From: Ascidia mentula
Taxonomy: Eukaryota; Chordata; Ascidiacea; Phlebobranchia; Ascidiidae
Assembly: GCA_947561715.1 (NCBI GenBank)
Contig: OX387199.1
Coordinates: forward strand, 6,949,001 to 7,013,000
DNA: 64,000 bases
Reading direction: 5' to 3'
The notes under the pieces are model-generated. The model did no database searches. It was not told the origin of the DNA and saw only the letters and a list, made by a program, of their open reading frames with translations. The translations under genes and the position numbers were made by a program. Below are positions 1-10,585 of this stretch, one piece after another (within the stretch, counting starts at the first letter, position 1; the number at the start of each line of letters is the position of its first letter).

Positions 1-365
1 AATACATACTTTATTTTTGCATAAACATGTGAGAGAAATCTGGGTACATATCTATCACATGAAGAAAAACAAGAAATAAGATATGATTTCTCTGCTATGG
101 AAAATTGTTGCTCAGGATATAATTATTAGTATCATGTTGATGACATTCGTGGCGTGGTTAGTTTTTTACGCAAACGATCGTAATGTGAGCTGCACACAGG
201 TGTATACACTGTTCCGACCTGTAAGGTCTCATCAGTAGAGCTGGTGACTGTGGTACAGCCTAGCTGGCAGACTATCAGGCACACAAATAGTGTGTGCACC
301 TGTCTGTAGCTAATGTATTATGAAAAAATTAACTGGAAAACTGGAACAACAAATGTTTAGCTGAC

Positions 366-1215
366 CTTGGCCCAGCTGCAGGCAACAGCAAAGCACGTGA
401 ACAAGCCAGACGCAAAAGCAAGTGACATGACGGCCGTGACATCGCCAATTTCATAATCGTGGATGCAGCAGTAAAAGAAAATTCCGCACACCATTTCCAA
501 GCCTGAAAATTTGCTTCAGAGTTGGAAAATTAAAGAGTTGTTTTGGAGTCAGTTGCTTTACCTGCAACGAACTTGACGGCACAGGCAGATTTCACGCAGC
601 TGCAGCATTGCAAGAACACGGAGAACAATAAAAGAACTAAGTAACCAATTCCAATGATTGAGAATGCAAGCTGTTCCCGAACCGGTATAACTGGATAAAA
701 GAAGATACGGTGGTGAAAAACATGAAGATTTGGCCACTTACGTTTTTTAAAATTATTGAAATGTGTTTTCATCATCAATTTAAAAAAAATCGTGGTATCC
801 GTAACAAGTTCACTAATTCCTCAATAAATATCACGTTGCTGATACCGTAACCGCAGTTTCATTTAGTAATGGCCGACATGAACATTTAAGCATTTATCTA
901 TACAGGATTTTTCAGTTTATAATTTTTAATTGGATACCTACATGGATCTGTGCGTGCCACGCTCTGCTTAAATATGCCAAACACCAAAAAGAACAAACTT
1001 AATGGTTCGCTGTTTCTCCAGGCTGGTACCACAAATCCAACCAAGATAAGCAGGTAGCTGAAAAACGAAAAGGTGCTGTCCAATATGCCGAAGCATTCAC
1101 CCCGAGACTTGCGGTTTTCCCCTTGTTTTGCTTCTGGTTGCTCGGCGTCACGGTCTGGTTGATTGGCGGGCACGTCTCCATTTGCTTCGTACGCTTGATT
1201 TTCCGGAGCGTGCAT
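366..1215 (-). CDS. M0: 5' three exons of a claudin-like multi-module membrane protein (continues off the left edge)
   Basis: Exons read on the minus strand: 942-1215 (ATG at 1215), 562-690 and 366-502. Phases are 0 to 1, 1 to 1 and 1 to 0, identical to M2 and M4, with equal lengths for the second and third exons (129 and 137 nt). The protein starts with a polar stretch of about 40 residues (MHAPENQAYEANGDV...), then a membrane segment ending VVPAW, a short extracellular loop with FLVFGIF, a second membrane segment (LAFSIIGIGYLVLLLF), and an exon with two more (LEMVCGIFFYCC... and ...GLFTCFAVACSWAK). This is the first four-helix module of the family; the others would lie left of base 1. Its first exon differs clearly from the near-identical M2 and M4 first exons, so it is an older paralogue. 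Splice sites were chosen by phase and by match to the paralogues. Confidence 0.68.
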
Positions 1216-3435
1216 ACTTCATTTAAAAATTGGTTCAGATTTGTTCAAGTGTGTTAATCGCGCGAACGATGGGATTGGAACGAAACTGGCAAATGAAAAA
1301 ACAAATTTTGCAAGTTTTCTCTGGGTTAAAAATTGAATGAAGATATTTTGACATTAACTTTGAATCACACCAGTTCAAGCCTTGGGCCTTTTTATTACAG
1401 AACCTTGTCAAGCTCTTGTCACAGTAATAACAGATCCTCACTACCCTGGCAGTACCCAGTCCAAATTCAATGTTATTTAAATATAAAGGTACATTAATAT
1501 TAACTTCTCCCTACAAAAAACTTGTTGCGCACCCAGACCCTTTCGCCTTGATGTTTGTGGGAAATTACCCCGATAGAAAGGTGGTATTGCAACACATCAG
1601 TGATGCAACCAAGCGTTCATGCGTAACTCGTCTGAAAAGCTGCACTCGTACCTCCACTACCGAAATTGTACGGGTACGTATTATGACACGAACCACATTG
1701 TTAGCAATTTTTTCCAGTAATTTTTTTGATTTGGCGTTCAACCGTGCTGCTGGGGCTTGACACAATGGTATGTGTACGTGGACCTGTTTGTCAACACCGC
1801 GTTCGTTTCTTTGATGACAGACGTAGGTTTAGAAAAATACTAAATCAAAACACCACTTTTACAATCGTTTGCCTTGTAGATGGCAATTTCACCATTATAA
1901 ACACTGATGATATCGTTGTCATAAAACAGATTTTAATGAGAATATATAAACACTTTCACTAGAATTTATCCCATACAAATTTGCCACACATACGTCAAGT
2001 GTTTTTAGGCTCCCTCGATAGGCTGCATTCGCAAAGGAGACAAGCAAAGTTTGGGTGAAAGCAAGCGTTATTATTCATGTCAACTGCGGTCGTCATTACA
2101 GAAATATATGTAACAAAATATATGATATAGAGCATATAAACGAACCGTGTAAACCAAGTCACTGCTCAACTAAAAACTGTAACGCATACAACCACAACAA
2201 ACCTAGTTATAACAACATTAGTAAACACATTTGATCTGTTGACTTGCACGCCAGAAGCTAACGTAATGCGGAACTACCATGGCTCAGGGTAACCAATACC
2301 GACTGAATTTCTCTCGAAGCGTAGGTTGTACCTGGGTAGAAGTGAAATGCTGACGTCTCTTCTTCATTGGCGCGTGAAGCTGAACTATAGGTCCTGGTTT
2401 CGGGCGCTGGAAGCATGCGTGTTTGCTTGTGAGGTCAGACCCACAATATCAGTGACTCGAATTGGCTGTTTGATGCCCTTTGCTATTCTAATAATGTTGC
2501 TTAAACATCATTAGGGTTATGCAAACTTGGAAGATGTTTGATGTTTAGGACATAAATGCACATGTCGACTGTTCCGCTTGTTTTCCAATAACCGTTGATG
2601 GGAGGTTGTGACTCATATAGAGACCAAATATTCTTGAAATTAAAACAAGAACTATTGCAACTGATGGATGGGACAGCACACAGCAATGATTTGTGGAGCC
2701 TCCTGGTGGCTGCTTATCCAATTATTGACATGGGACTCGAAAAAACAAAATATACAGGATCAAGCGATTTTTCTGCAAAATCCAATTGCATTTCATGATA
2801 TAATGTCCTACCCGGGGGAGGATCAAATACCCTAGGGGACAAAAAAGATCCTGTCCTGCGACCAATTTTGACCAGAATGCGTACATGAGGGATGGATTTT
2901 TCAAAACAATACAAATGATTGCGCCTTTGAACGATTCATTTTTGTAAATGCAGCTTGAATTTGAGTTCCGTTTTAAATTAAATTTTATACAACATCCGGC
3001 AAGTACGCTGGTAAAAATGTGGGGTAGTGGCTACCCAAATGTTTGGGTTGTAATGTGCAGAAACCCCTAAAAATTCATTGGGCCGCGACTACCTTTTTTG
3101 TTGGGTAGATTATCGTTTCACCTGATTTGGGTACAAAACTACTTTACCCAATTTAATTGGGTTCCTATGTGCAGAAAGTTGTCTTTTATTAGGGACCTAA
3201 TTTTGGGCAATAACGTTTTTACCTAATCACATGAAGCGCTGTGCAGTAGTACAAAATAATGTTGTAATTGGAATGTGAAACAACAGCCACAAAACACTAA
3301 AGTACAGCAAAACAAACTACAGTGTGAAATATGCGCTGTAGGAAAGAAATTAGAAAACAATACTTTACAACTTCAACATGATTCTGACACCGTTATAGTA
3401 CACCGTTATTATAAAGCTAAACACAGAAGTATTAC

Positions 3436-3576
3436 CATGCTTTCGCAAGGCAGGATCAACCCACTGAGCAGGCCCTTTATATTTGGCGATCTCAGCTCTC
3501 GCATTTTGATCATAAGGTTTACAGGCTTCGCACCCAAGCTGGATCAGCCACTTTTCTCGACAGAACGGAACGAAAT
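3436..3576 (-). other. Orphan exon-like segment, 141 nt, copy 1
   Basis: On the minus strand a good acceptor (TTTTTCAG) precedes an open stretch that ends at a plausible donor (CATG then GTAATA). It is phase 1 to 1 and encodes about 47 residues, including WLIQLGCEACKPYDQNARAE and a later PAQWVDPALRK, a composition that looks like real protein. The 29.8 and 50.9 kb copies keep the frame open with a few substitutions. I do not recognise the domain. It lies upstream of the M0 start codon and could be an alternative upstream exon, part of an unseen gene, or coding sequence carried by a mobile element next to the tRNA-like segment. Confidence 0.35.
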
Positions 3577-3593
3577 CTGAAAAATCAAGCTCC

Positions 3594-3672
3594 CTGTGGG
3601 GGTTTGAACTCACGACCCTGGGCTAACTACAACTGGCCCAACGCTCTACCAAGTGAGCTACGAGGCTCAGTG
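3594..3672 (-). repeat. tRNA-derived SINE-like head, copy 1
   Basis: Read on the minus strand, the segment begins GAGCCTCGTAGCTCACTTGG followed by TAGAGCG, a good A-box and D-arm match, and then has a B-box-like GAGTTCAAACC about 40 nt further on. The anticodon region is over-long and no 3' acceptor strand pairs with the first seven bases, so it is not a functional tRNA gene. It resembles the 5' head of a tRNA-derived SINE. Copies lie at 29929-30003 and 51082-51156. Confidence 0.5.
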
Positions 3673-5717
3673 GTTTCACGGTACAACGCTCTGCCAACTT
3701 ATTGTGGCCAAGGTACACTGATGGTGCGCAAGCGCACAACTTGCCAGGCGACCTTCACATACGTAGGGGACCTCCATAACCGTAATCAGACAACGCTTCG
3801 TTGTTTTAACAGCAGCAGCACTGTGTTTGTATAATATTAACTAATAACAAGTGTCTAACCTGAACCAAACACTTAAAATGAGATTTGGAATTAACAAAAC
3901 AAAACTTAATATTTCGAAACGTGCATGCACACGCCACACCATCTCTGTCTAACAGCAAAGTTTGACTTTTCTCTGCAGTTTTCTCTCCCCGTTGCCCGAT
4001 ACAATGCGTCATTATGAAGTTTGAATATTCAACAAATGAGCGGCGAATATATCCAAGCTGCGGCGGAACAAAAACTGGTCATGGGGTCGGCAACATTTAA
4101 AACGCAGTGTGCTAATGTACAAACTATGCCATTGTTATGGCAATGACTTTGCGTATACCAACCTTTTGGTGTGTAAAACAATGCAAAAGGTTTGGGAAAA
4201 ACTTTGTATTAGTTTTATATGCGATAAAAATAATTTTGACGTGACATGAATCGTTTATCAACCTCTCGTTTTTGTATCAACCTGAACAACGGCAATTTGT
4301 CAAATAACGTTTCTCACCTCATTCCTATCCTTTTCTCTAAGTATGTAAACTAACGCGAAAACACTGGTGTTTATAATTAGGTCTCCAAAGTATCTGAGTA
4401 ATAATATAACACTTACAAGGCCCTTTCATTGGGATTGGTGCAGCACGTGCTTGTCCGTTAGAACAAAAAAAACAAGTTTTCTAACGTTAAAAATATGCAT
4501 GGAAGTAAGCTGTGGAATATCTACAATTTCTTGGCATTACTTTAAAGACAAAAAACATCAAATTTCATATCGCAACAACGATGTGACTCCTCCCTAACAC
4601 GAAGAAAACCTATTTTGCGTTGTGCTTGTTTAAGAAAAATCGTCATTACACAGCATGTACAAGATATCACATATGTTCCATACGTGCCACGCTGACCCGA
4701 ATGGCTCCATCAGATCGGCACGTTGAGAATAGTTTTCCGATTCCAAATCTTCCTTTCACTGCATTTCATTTCCAAAACCAATTTTCAAATACTGGCTCCA
4801 AGGTATCTAAGTCTTCATATATATACAGTTAATGTGTGGAATAACCTCGCGGGTCTTACGATATGTACGTGGATTTGTAACATGTGCAGGAGTTCCACAA
4901 CACTTGTGTTGTTTGACGTCATGTTATGGAGATGGGTGATCACAGCACCACCACATCGGCAAAGATGCTTTTTTTGTAATTAATCACACGATTCGATTCG
5001 TTGACCAACAGACGGAGTGCAGGGAGAATTGGATTTTACAAGATCCCGAATGGTTTGGTACGGAAGCCAAACTTTTCATACCGATATGATATGGTTGCAT
5101 TATTCATCCTTCTTTCCTTCAGCAATAAACCCACCATACACTTGTCTTGTCATAAACTTTGTCGTAAGGGATAGTTTGTGACAATTCGTCTGAAACAGAC
5201 CATTATGTATTTTGATACAGGTTATCGTATTGCTTCCCACCCACAACGATTCGACACAATGGAGTCGTAACAAGTTACGTCGGTGTCCAAACATTCTCAT
5301 TTCCCACATACACAGTGTCCCCACAGCCTGAAAGTCTGAAAGGAGTTTTGGGCGACATAAAACCGTATCTGGCAACCTATATTATTGAAGATGATTCTAA
5401 ACCTTAGATTATAATATTCTGATGTAACTAATGGATTTCAAAATTTTAACACGAGACAGATAAAGCTATAGATGATTTCCTATGATAAGTTTGTTAATTA
5501 AACCACGCACATACTGTATGTATTAACTGTATTGAATAAAAGTTACGCAAAAGAACACTGCACACAAGCAATCACACTAGAGTCACTCGATAAATAAGTA
5601 ATGTCTTAAAGTATTGTGGAATGCAGCAAGTAACAGGTAATATCGCTGACATTGTTCAAAATTACTACTTCTTACGATAGCGGTAATTAGGTGTGCAGAA
5701 AAAAATCGGCCGATCAT

Positions 5718-5723
5718 TATATA
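5718..5723 (+). promoter_or_regulatory. Candidate TATA box of FUT-1
   Basis: TATATA lies about 110 nt upstream of the FUT-1 ATG. The same block, TATATAA in the other two, sits at the same relative place upstream of FUT-2 and FUT-3 but is absent upstream of FUT-4 and FUT-6. Assignment is by position and sequence only. Confidence 0.4.
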
Positions 5724-5833
5724 CTGAACTTTCGGATGATACTTAAGCCGTCGCATGCAGGTTATGCCCTGCGGGTGAATAAAGGTTTTGGTTTGTTTTA
5801 ATCACGTGTTTTGGTCAGTATTGCACCGGCGGT

Positions 5834-8800
5834 ATGGCGTACACAGCAACCTACAAGCTGTGTGGTTTTCTGTTAATTTTCACTTTGTTCACGTCGGCAT
5901 ATTATTCTGTCACCGTGCGTTACCCTGTCATGGATTGGATGCTAGAGAGGAATAATTCAAATACTTCAAGCAGTTTCATGGTGAGTGGATCCTATGTAGT
6001 TTGATTAAAAAACAATATTAAAAACAACTTTTATTCATAATTTTCTGTTAAATTGCCGATTGAAGCGTTATAGTCATTGATACATTTGGCCGTGTTTTCA
6101 TTCCCGAATAAAAATTTATCTTGCATTTTAGTTTAAGACTTTTTAGGTTTATTTCCATGTTGGGACTAGAATGATTCTATGTTCCGTCACAATGTTTAAT
6201 TTTCAAATTTGCAACCATGGTCATGAGGATCAATTGACATCATTGATATATTTGTTGTTAGGAACACAGTTTAGTAATCCGGTAAAAGAAACCCGTGGGA
6301 CTATTGACTGCGTTTTAAATGTAATCAATTTCAAAGGATGCTGCGAGAAAATGCAATTCATGGATTATAAATTTTCACGGTTGTTTTGCTGATGTGAAAT
6401 GATCGCAAAAAGTTTTGCTTTCATATTACTGTGCGGTTAAAAACGCGGCTTGGCCTTCGTATCAAGGCTACATCAAGAATTGTCTGCGTTGTAGCCTCTG
6501 GGCAAACGCATCGCCACTGACGTGTGTGTTGTGGCGTGTCCAGGATTAGGTATTTCTGCCAATTCACCACAAAGTGAAATGGTCTCGGTCTGGCTAATTA
6601 GCCGACAAGACCGTCGTCAGTTACAAGCTGCACTTATGAGACTGGTAGTTCAAAACAGCATGCACAGTTATCTGTGGCTCACTATTGTAATGTTGTTTAC
6701 CGTGAATCCGTGTTTAAGAACAACACCTTTCAAGAACAAAGAATAGCGGTGAAAGTGTGCGAAAAAGGGAGGAGTTTAACTTAAAATAAAATAAAAATGT
6801 TTGCAATTATTTTTCCCTGTTGAACAGTAGCAAAATTGAAACAAGAAATTAGTTTTGCCAAACCTGTTTATTCATTGCCTAAAACTTTGTCCATTTATAA
6901 TAGGAATTTGGAATAGCTACTTTTTTCCAAACATTTTTTCATTTCTACGAAAGTAAGAATTTTTTAAGAAAATTTCAAATTTAACATCTCCTGCATTTGC
7001 AGGAAACAAACGAAATTTTAAAATATTCGACGAATCAAAGTATCCCGGTGAGTTTAGCTAGGTCGTGCCTCCTACAACTATGTGCATAATTACACTCAAC
7101 CTCCTTTTTATCTATTTAGTTATATATTGTTATGTGGTACCCACCGTTAGGAAAGATAAAAGAGGATCGAATCTTGAAGAGCTGCGATGATTGCATCGTC
7201 ACACAAAATCGATCCAAAGTAGATTTTATCGTTATAACATTGATATCAATTTGGCAAATGAGTGTGCTAAGCTCAACTTGACCATTTGCCATGATTAAAA
7301 TAATTCACCTAAATTCTCATTTTTTCTTGTCAGTTACGAAATTTTTATGTGAAACACTGCCACTTGCTGATTCTTTTCTTTTGCTCTATGTGGTGCTACC
7401 TGTTAGTGTTTCACATAAAAATAGCTAGCTGCGAATTGAATAGGACTTTAATCCAAAACATAGGAGCGAAAACACAGTAAAGTTCAAACTATTGCTATAA
7501 TACCGACAAAAGCATATTGTTTTAGGGCAGTTTTACGTTTGTCGTTACAGTTGGATGGAGATGGTGTTAAAATGGTTGTAATGCACTTTGCCCAATATAA
7601 TTCCACCGATCTGCCACAGACAAGGTGATATAATTATGGCGCTGTTGGGTTTTTGAGGTTTTATGTCATAAATATATTAAAAAAGTGTTTTGTAATGTAA
7701 AAAAAAAACATTTAGGTGTAAGCAAGTTATGTAATGGTATCAACTTAATCAAGCTACTCTGGCAGGTTGTCGATCGGGCAAAGTAAAAGTAACGAAATTT
7801 AATTTTCTATGGACAAACCAACAACCTACTATCTGCGGGGATAGATATATTTAAACTTGGCAAACCTATATACACATTTCACATTGAGTAAAATAGTTTA
7901 ATTTCCCAATTTAAGTACATTAATAATATTGATGTCCACATTGATGTTTTTATTGCGGATACATGCGTTCGATAGATTTCCAATCACTCTTTAAAAATAC
8001 TCCTTTTACTTTTAAATTGTTTAGAATTGTTTACTTTTAAACTTGCCGGATTGCCTATTGTTTCCGGTTGTATGATGTGTGGTAAACAGAAAAGTTTTAT
8101 TTTAGAGAGAAAAACCATTTGTACGCTTGGTGGAGTATGGAAAGCTCACTGACTCTGCACAATCGAAAATATTTTGAATCCGAACATGTGGATGGAATAT
8201 TTAATATTTCTTTAACGTACAGGTAAGCGTTTTACTGCTGGGACAATGTTTCTCGCCAAAGAACTTTTTTTTACAGATCGCAATTCACATCTTAATGTAT
8301 TTCAAGCACCAAGTTAGCTGGGTAGTAATTTCAGAAAAACTTGATTTTTTCTTCACCTTACATATTGTTTCTCAAGTTTTGTTCGGTTTGTGTCACGTGA
8401 CTCCTTTCAGGAGGGATTCGGACATCTTTCAGCCATACGGCAGTGTATCATATGTCTACCGACAAATAAACTGTGATAAAACACCAATAAGTGACGAAGA
8501 ATTGGACGCACTCATCAAGGAGAAAACGAACCTCGCTTTATGGGTTGTTTCAAACTGCCACGTAAACCAAGGGGCGGTCGATCGAATGACATACGCGACA
8601 AGAATGATGACAGCCGGCTTCAATCTCACATTCGGTGGAAAATGCAGTGGCAGCGAAGTTCGACAGGAGTTCAACAACACCAAGTTTAAGTTCTACTTGG
8701 CGTTTGAGAACAGCTGGGGGTGTAAGGATTACATCACTGAAAAATTTTGGATTAACTCCCTAGCAGCCAGGACTGTACCTGTTGTGCTCGGTGCTCCAAA

Positions 8801-9125
8801 AGCTGACTACAAAGCTGTGGCTCCTCCTAACTCCTTCATCTACGCTCAGGACTTCCCATCACCTGAAGATCTTGTAAAATATTTGGAATACTTGAACAGA
8901 AACAACAAGGAATATAAAAAGTATCTCAAGTGGATGACTCTGGACATATCGGAAATGTCAGGTTTAAAAAAAGAAACTGTGTTCTGCAAATTATGTTCGT
9001 ATGTAAAGAACCTCAAAAAAAATGACGACGGTACGTTGTTACCAGTCTCCACATCTTTGTCTCGCCATAACTTTTCTGTTCAATCTTGGTTTTTAGGAAA
9101 AGAAAATAAAGCATGTCTTTCTTGA
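5834..9125 (+). CDS. FUT-1: alpha-1,3-fucosyltransferase (GT10), six exons
   Basis: Exons: 5834-5980, 7003-7047, 7120-7218, 7551-7624, 8106-8222 and 8411-9125. All junctions are GT-AG and in phase, giving 1197 nt and 398 aa. Enzymes of this family move fucose from GDP-fucose to N-acetylglucosamine of glycans in the Golgi lumen. Residues 8-27 form a signal-anchor (LCGFLLIFTLFTSAYYSVTV), so this is a type II membrane protein. Next come a short Ser/Asn-rich stem with N-glycosylation sequons, the N-terminal lobe (IVMWYPPLG..., DDCIVTQNRS, MVVMHFAQYNSTDLP, AWWSMESSL, YRRDSDIFQPYG), and the GDP-fucose-binding signature FYLAFENSWGCKDYITEKFW at residues 255-274, followed by VPVVLGAP. Length is normal for the family. 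The exon-3 donor, GTAGAT, is weak but required by frame. The acceptor specificity and exact orthology cannot be told. Confidence 0.93.
6471..6790 (+). other. Conserved block in FUT intron 1
   Basis: A block of about 300 nt inside the first intron is retained in FUT-1, -2, -3, -4 and -6. It contains a reading frame (ISANSPQSEMVSVWLISRQD...) that in FUT-4 stays open for 87 codons and stops next to AATAAA-like words, but in the other copies the frame shifts after about 45 codons. I do not recognise it. It may be a decayed mobile fragment or an intronic regulatory block; it is not needed for the fucosyltransferase frame. Confidence 0.3.
7341..7422. repeat. Intronic hairpin, 18-bp arms
   Basis: ATTTTTATGTGAAACACT (7341-7358) is repeated in inverted orientation as AGTGTTTCACATAAAAAT (7405-7422) around a 46-nt loop, inside FUT intron 3. 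The same hairpin is present in FUT-2, -3, -4 and -6 with small loop changes. It looks like a tiny foldback (MITE-like) insertion older than the array, or an RNA hairpin in the intron. Confidence 0.6.
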
Positions 9126-10124
9126 CCACTGTATGATATATCACCAGTAAAAAAAATAATTTATTTCTTCGCCTCATTCGTCATACTGCATAACTTTTTC
9201 TCAAAAGATAAGCAATGTTTCATCATATTAATTAAATAATTTGCTCTTTTTTTACCAAATTGCAACCTTTTCCATGTTAACACTGTTCAGAATATACGGT
9301 GAGATTCAAGAGCATGGTTTGGAGTTTTATCTGTCTTCGAATTTTATTGACCTGTTTTACAACAACAAAATATAATATAACGTCAGACACCCACAATGTT
9401 TTATACAAACATGTTTTATCGGCTGATCTGATCTTACACGATAACCTAAAAAGCGTTCATGTCAGACACTGGAAGATCGATTGTGATTAGCAAAAATTAT
9501 TTGAACCTGAAATTCTTGTTTCGGGGTTTTGTCTAAAATCTTTATTTGCTTTAGTCATACTAGAACACAGACATAATATAATTGGTGTGAGGATTATTTC
9601 ATTCGCTTAACATACGAACGAAAATTTTGTTCCAGGAATATTTTAATCTTCTTGAAATGATTTTCATTAAGAAAGCAACAAATTTCAATAAAATATGAAC
9701 GCATGTTGATAAGCAAAACTATGTCATGTTTGTCTCTTTATCGACATCCAGTGGTCAATTTGTGCTCGGAACACAATGTTTTTTTCCTGTAATAACTGTG
9801 GTTTCAGGAACACAATTCAAAAACAAAAATGTGTTCGGTCTTTGTCACTGATTGCTTTATTACGTCATCGTTATATTAAAACAGAAAACACAGGTGGGCA
9901 TTTCCCGTCAGCGAAACTTATTTCAATACCATCAGTTTAAAGTTTTGGGTAATAGCGCTACAGTTTGATTTAAAGGCACTGTTGATACTGCAGATAATTG
10001 TGAATATGATTTCGTGACAAATTCACTACCATTTTATTGGCATTTTTTAATCACGGATTGTTAAGATTTTTGATGCTATACCTGAAACGCAGTAAGAAAG
10101 TTTTGCAAGCTTGAAATTTTCAGT
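9126..10124. other. Convergent 3' region between FUT-1 and M1
   Basis: The two genes end tail to tail here. No gene is evident. An AATAAA at 9687-9692 could end a long FUT-1 transcript, but the matching site is lost after FUT-4. Another AATAAA overlaps the last codons of FUT-1 at 9105-9110. A short frame at about 9289-9372 (IYGEIQEHG...FYNNKI, then stop), preceded by a CAG, stays open in the copies examined and may be an alternative terminal exon or chance. Confidence 0.4.
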
Positions 10125-10130
10125 TTTATT
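10125..10130 (-). terminator. Polyadenylation signal of M1
   Basis: AATAAA on the minus strand (TTTATT here), about 235 nt beyond the M1 stop codon. It is conserved after every M copy: 20675-20680, 36956-36961, 42381-42386, 54587-54592 and 59967-59972. Confidence 0.55.
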
Positions 10131-10409
10131 TCACACAAGACAACATATGTAGCAAAACCTGTACAGAACAAGAAAAGGGTACCAAACAGAATTTCACAAC
10201 GGCAAATCGTACAATATAAGGCAATGTACGTGACAGTTTTCCGAAATACAACGATGACCCAAAAAAAATGAAAAATGGTGTTTTCAAATGCAGACCATGA
10301 CACGCTAAAATTGTCATTTTGACCATCTAAATAGGCAAAGAAATGTTTGTCGTATTTCGTAATCAAAAATGTTTGTATTCCTGTAGGCTTTGAGGTTGAC
10401 ATCTCGTTG

Positions 10410-10585
10410 CGGTATCCTGCACAGATGCCTGTCCTTCAACAGATGCCTGTCCTTCGACAAATGCGTCAAATGCCTGTCCTTCATCAAATGCCTGTCCTTC
10501 AACAGATGCCTGTCCTTCGACAAATGCGACAAATGCCTGTCCTTCATCAGATGCCTGTTCTTCGACAGGTGCCTGTTCTTCGACA
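10410..10585 (-). repeat. 18-bp coding minisatellite in the M1 tail
   Basis: An 18-bp unit encoding the hexapeptide pattern V/D-E-G/E-Q-A-S/F is repeated about eight times within the last exon of M1, with two 9-bp part-units (VAF, DAF). Copy number differs between paralogues: about nine units in M2 and M6, six in M4 and four to five in the M3 and M5 remnants. Because the period is divisible by three, other frames are open too, but only the minus-strand frame continues from the membrane exon. Confidence 0.8.

Larger units (their letters stand above)
1216..5833. other. Divergent intergenic region between M0 and FUT-1
   Basis: This 4.6-kb stretch separates two genes transcribed away from each other. 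I see no complete gene in it. It holds an exon-like segment at 3436-3576 and a tRNA-like segment at 3594-3672 (listed separately), a stretch around 3010-3220 rich in ACCCAA and TTGGGT words in both orientations that looks like a decayed foldback repeat, and a minus-strand reading frame of 91 codons at 5100-5375 that is also open at 15684-15959 but cut short near 31.7 kb. Short reading frames at 1235-1962 recur only because the whole block is duplicated at 27.8 and 48.9 kb. Near the right end is a TATA-like motif (5718-5723). Confidence 0.5.

Noticed and set aside
1470-1962. Overlapping frames on both strands repeated at 27.8 and 48.9 kb
   Set aside because: Conservation is explained by recent duplication of the whole block; no family resemblance or start context.
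3594-3672. Functional tRNA gene
   Set aside because: Only A- and B-box-like parts are present; the anticodon arm is malformed and the acceptor stem does not pair.
5100-5375. 91-codon minus-strand frame between M0 and FUT-1
   Set aside because: Also open at 15.7 kb but shortened at 31.7 kb; no domain, no splice support and no clear promoter. Mentioned under the intergenic entry only.
6522-6746. Extra FUT exon or a nested gene in intron 1
   Set aside because: Exon 1 joins exon 2 in phase without it, and its frame is not conserved among copies.
8295-8410. Extension of the last FUT exon to an upstream ATG (276-codon frame)
   Set aside because: The upstream part is intron 5: an acceptor at 8409-8410 joins in phase to the preceding exon and rebuilds the family motif YRRDSDIF.
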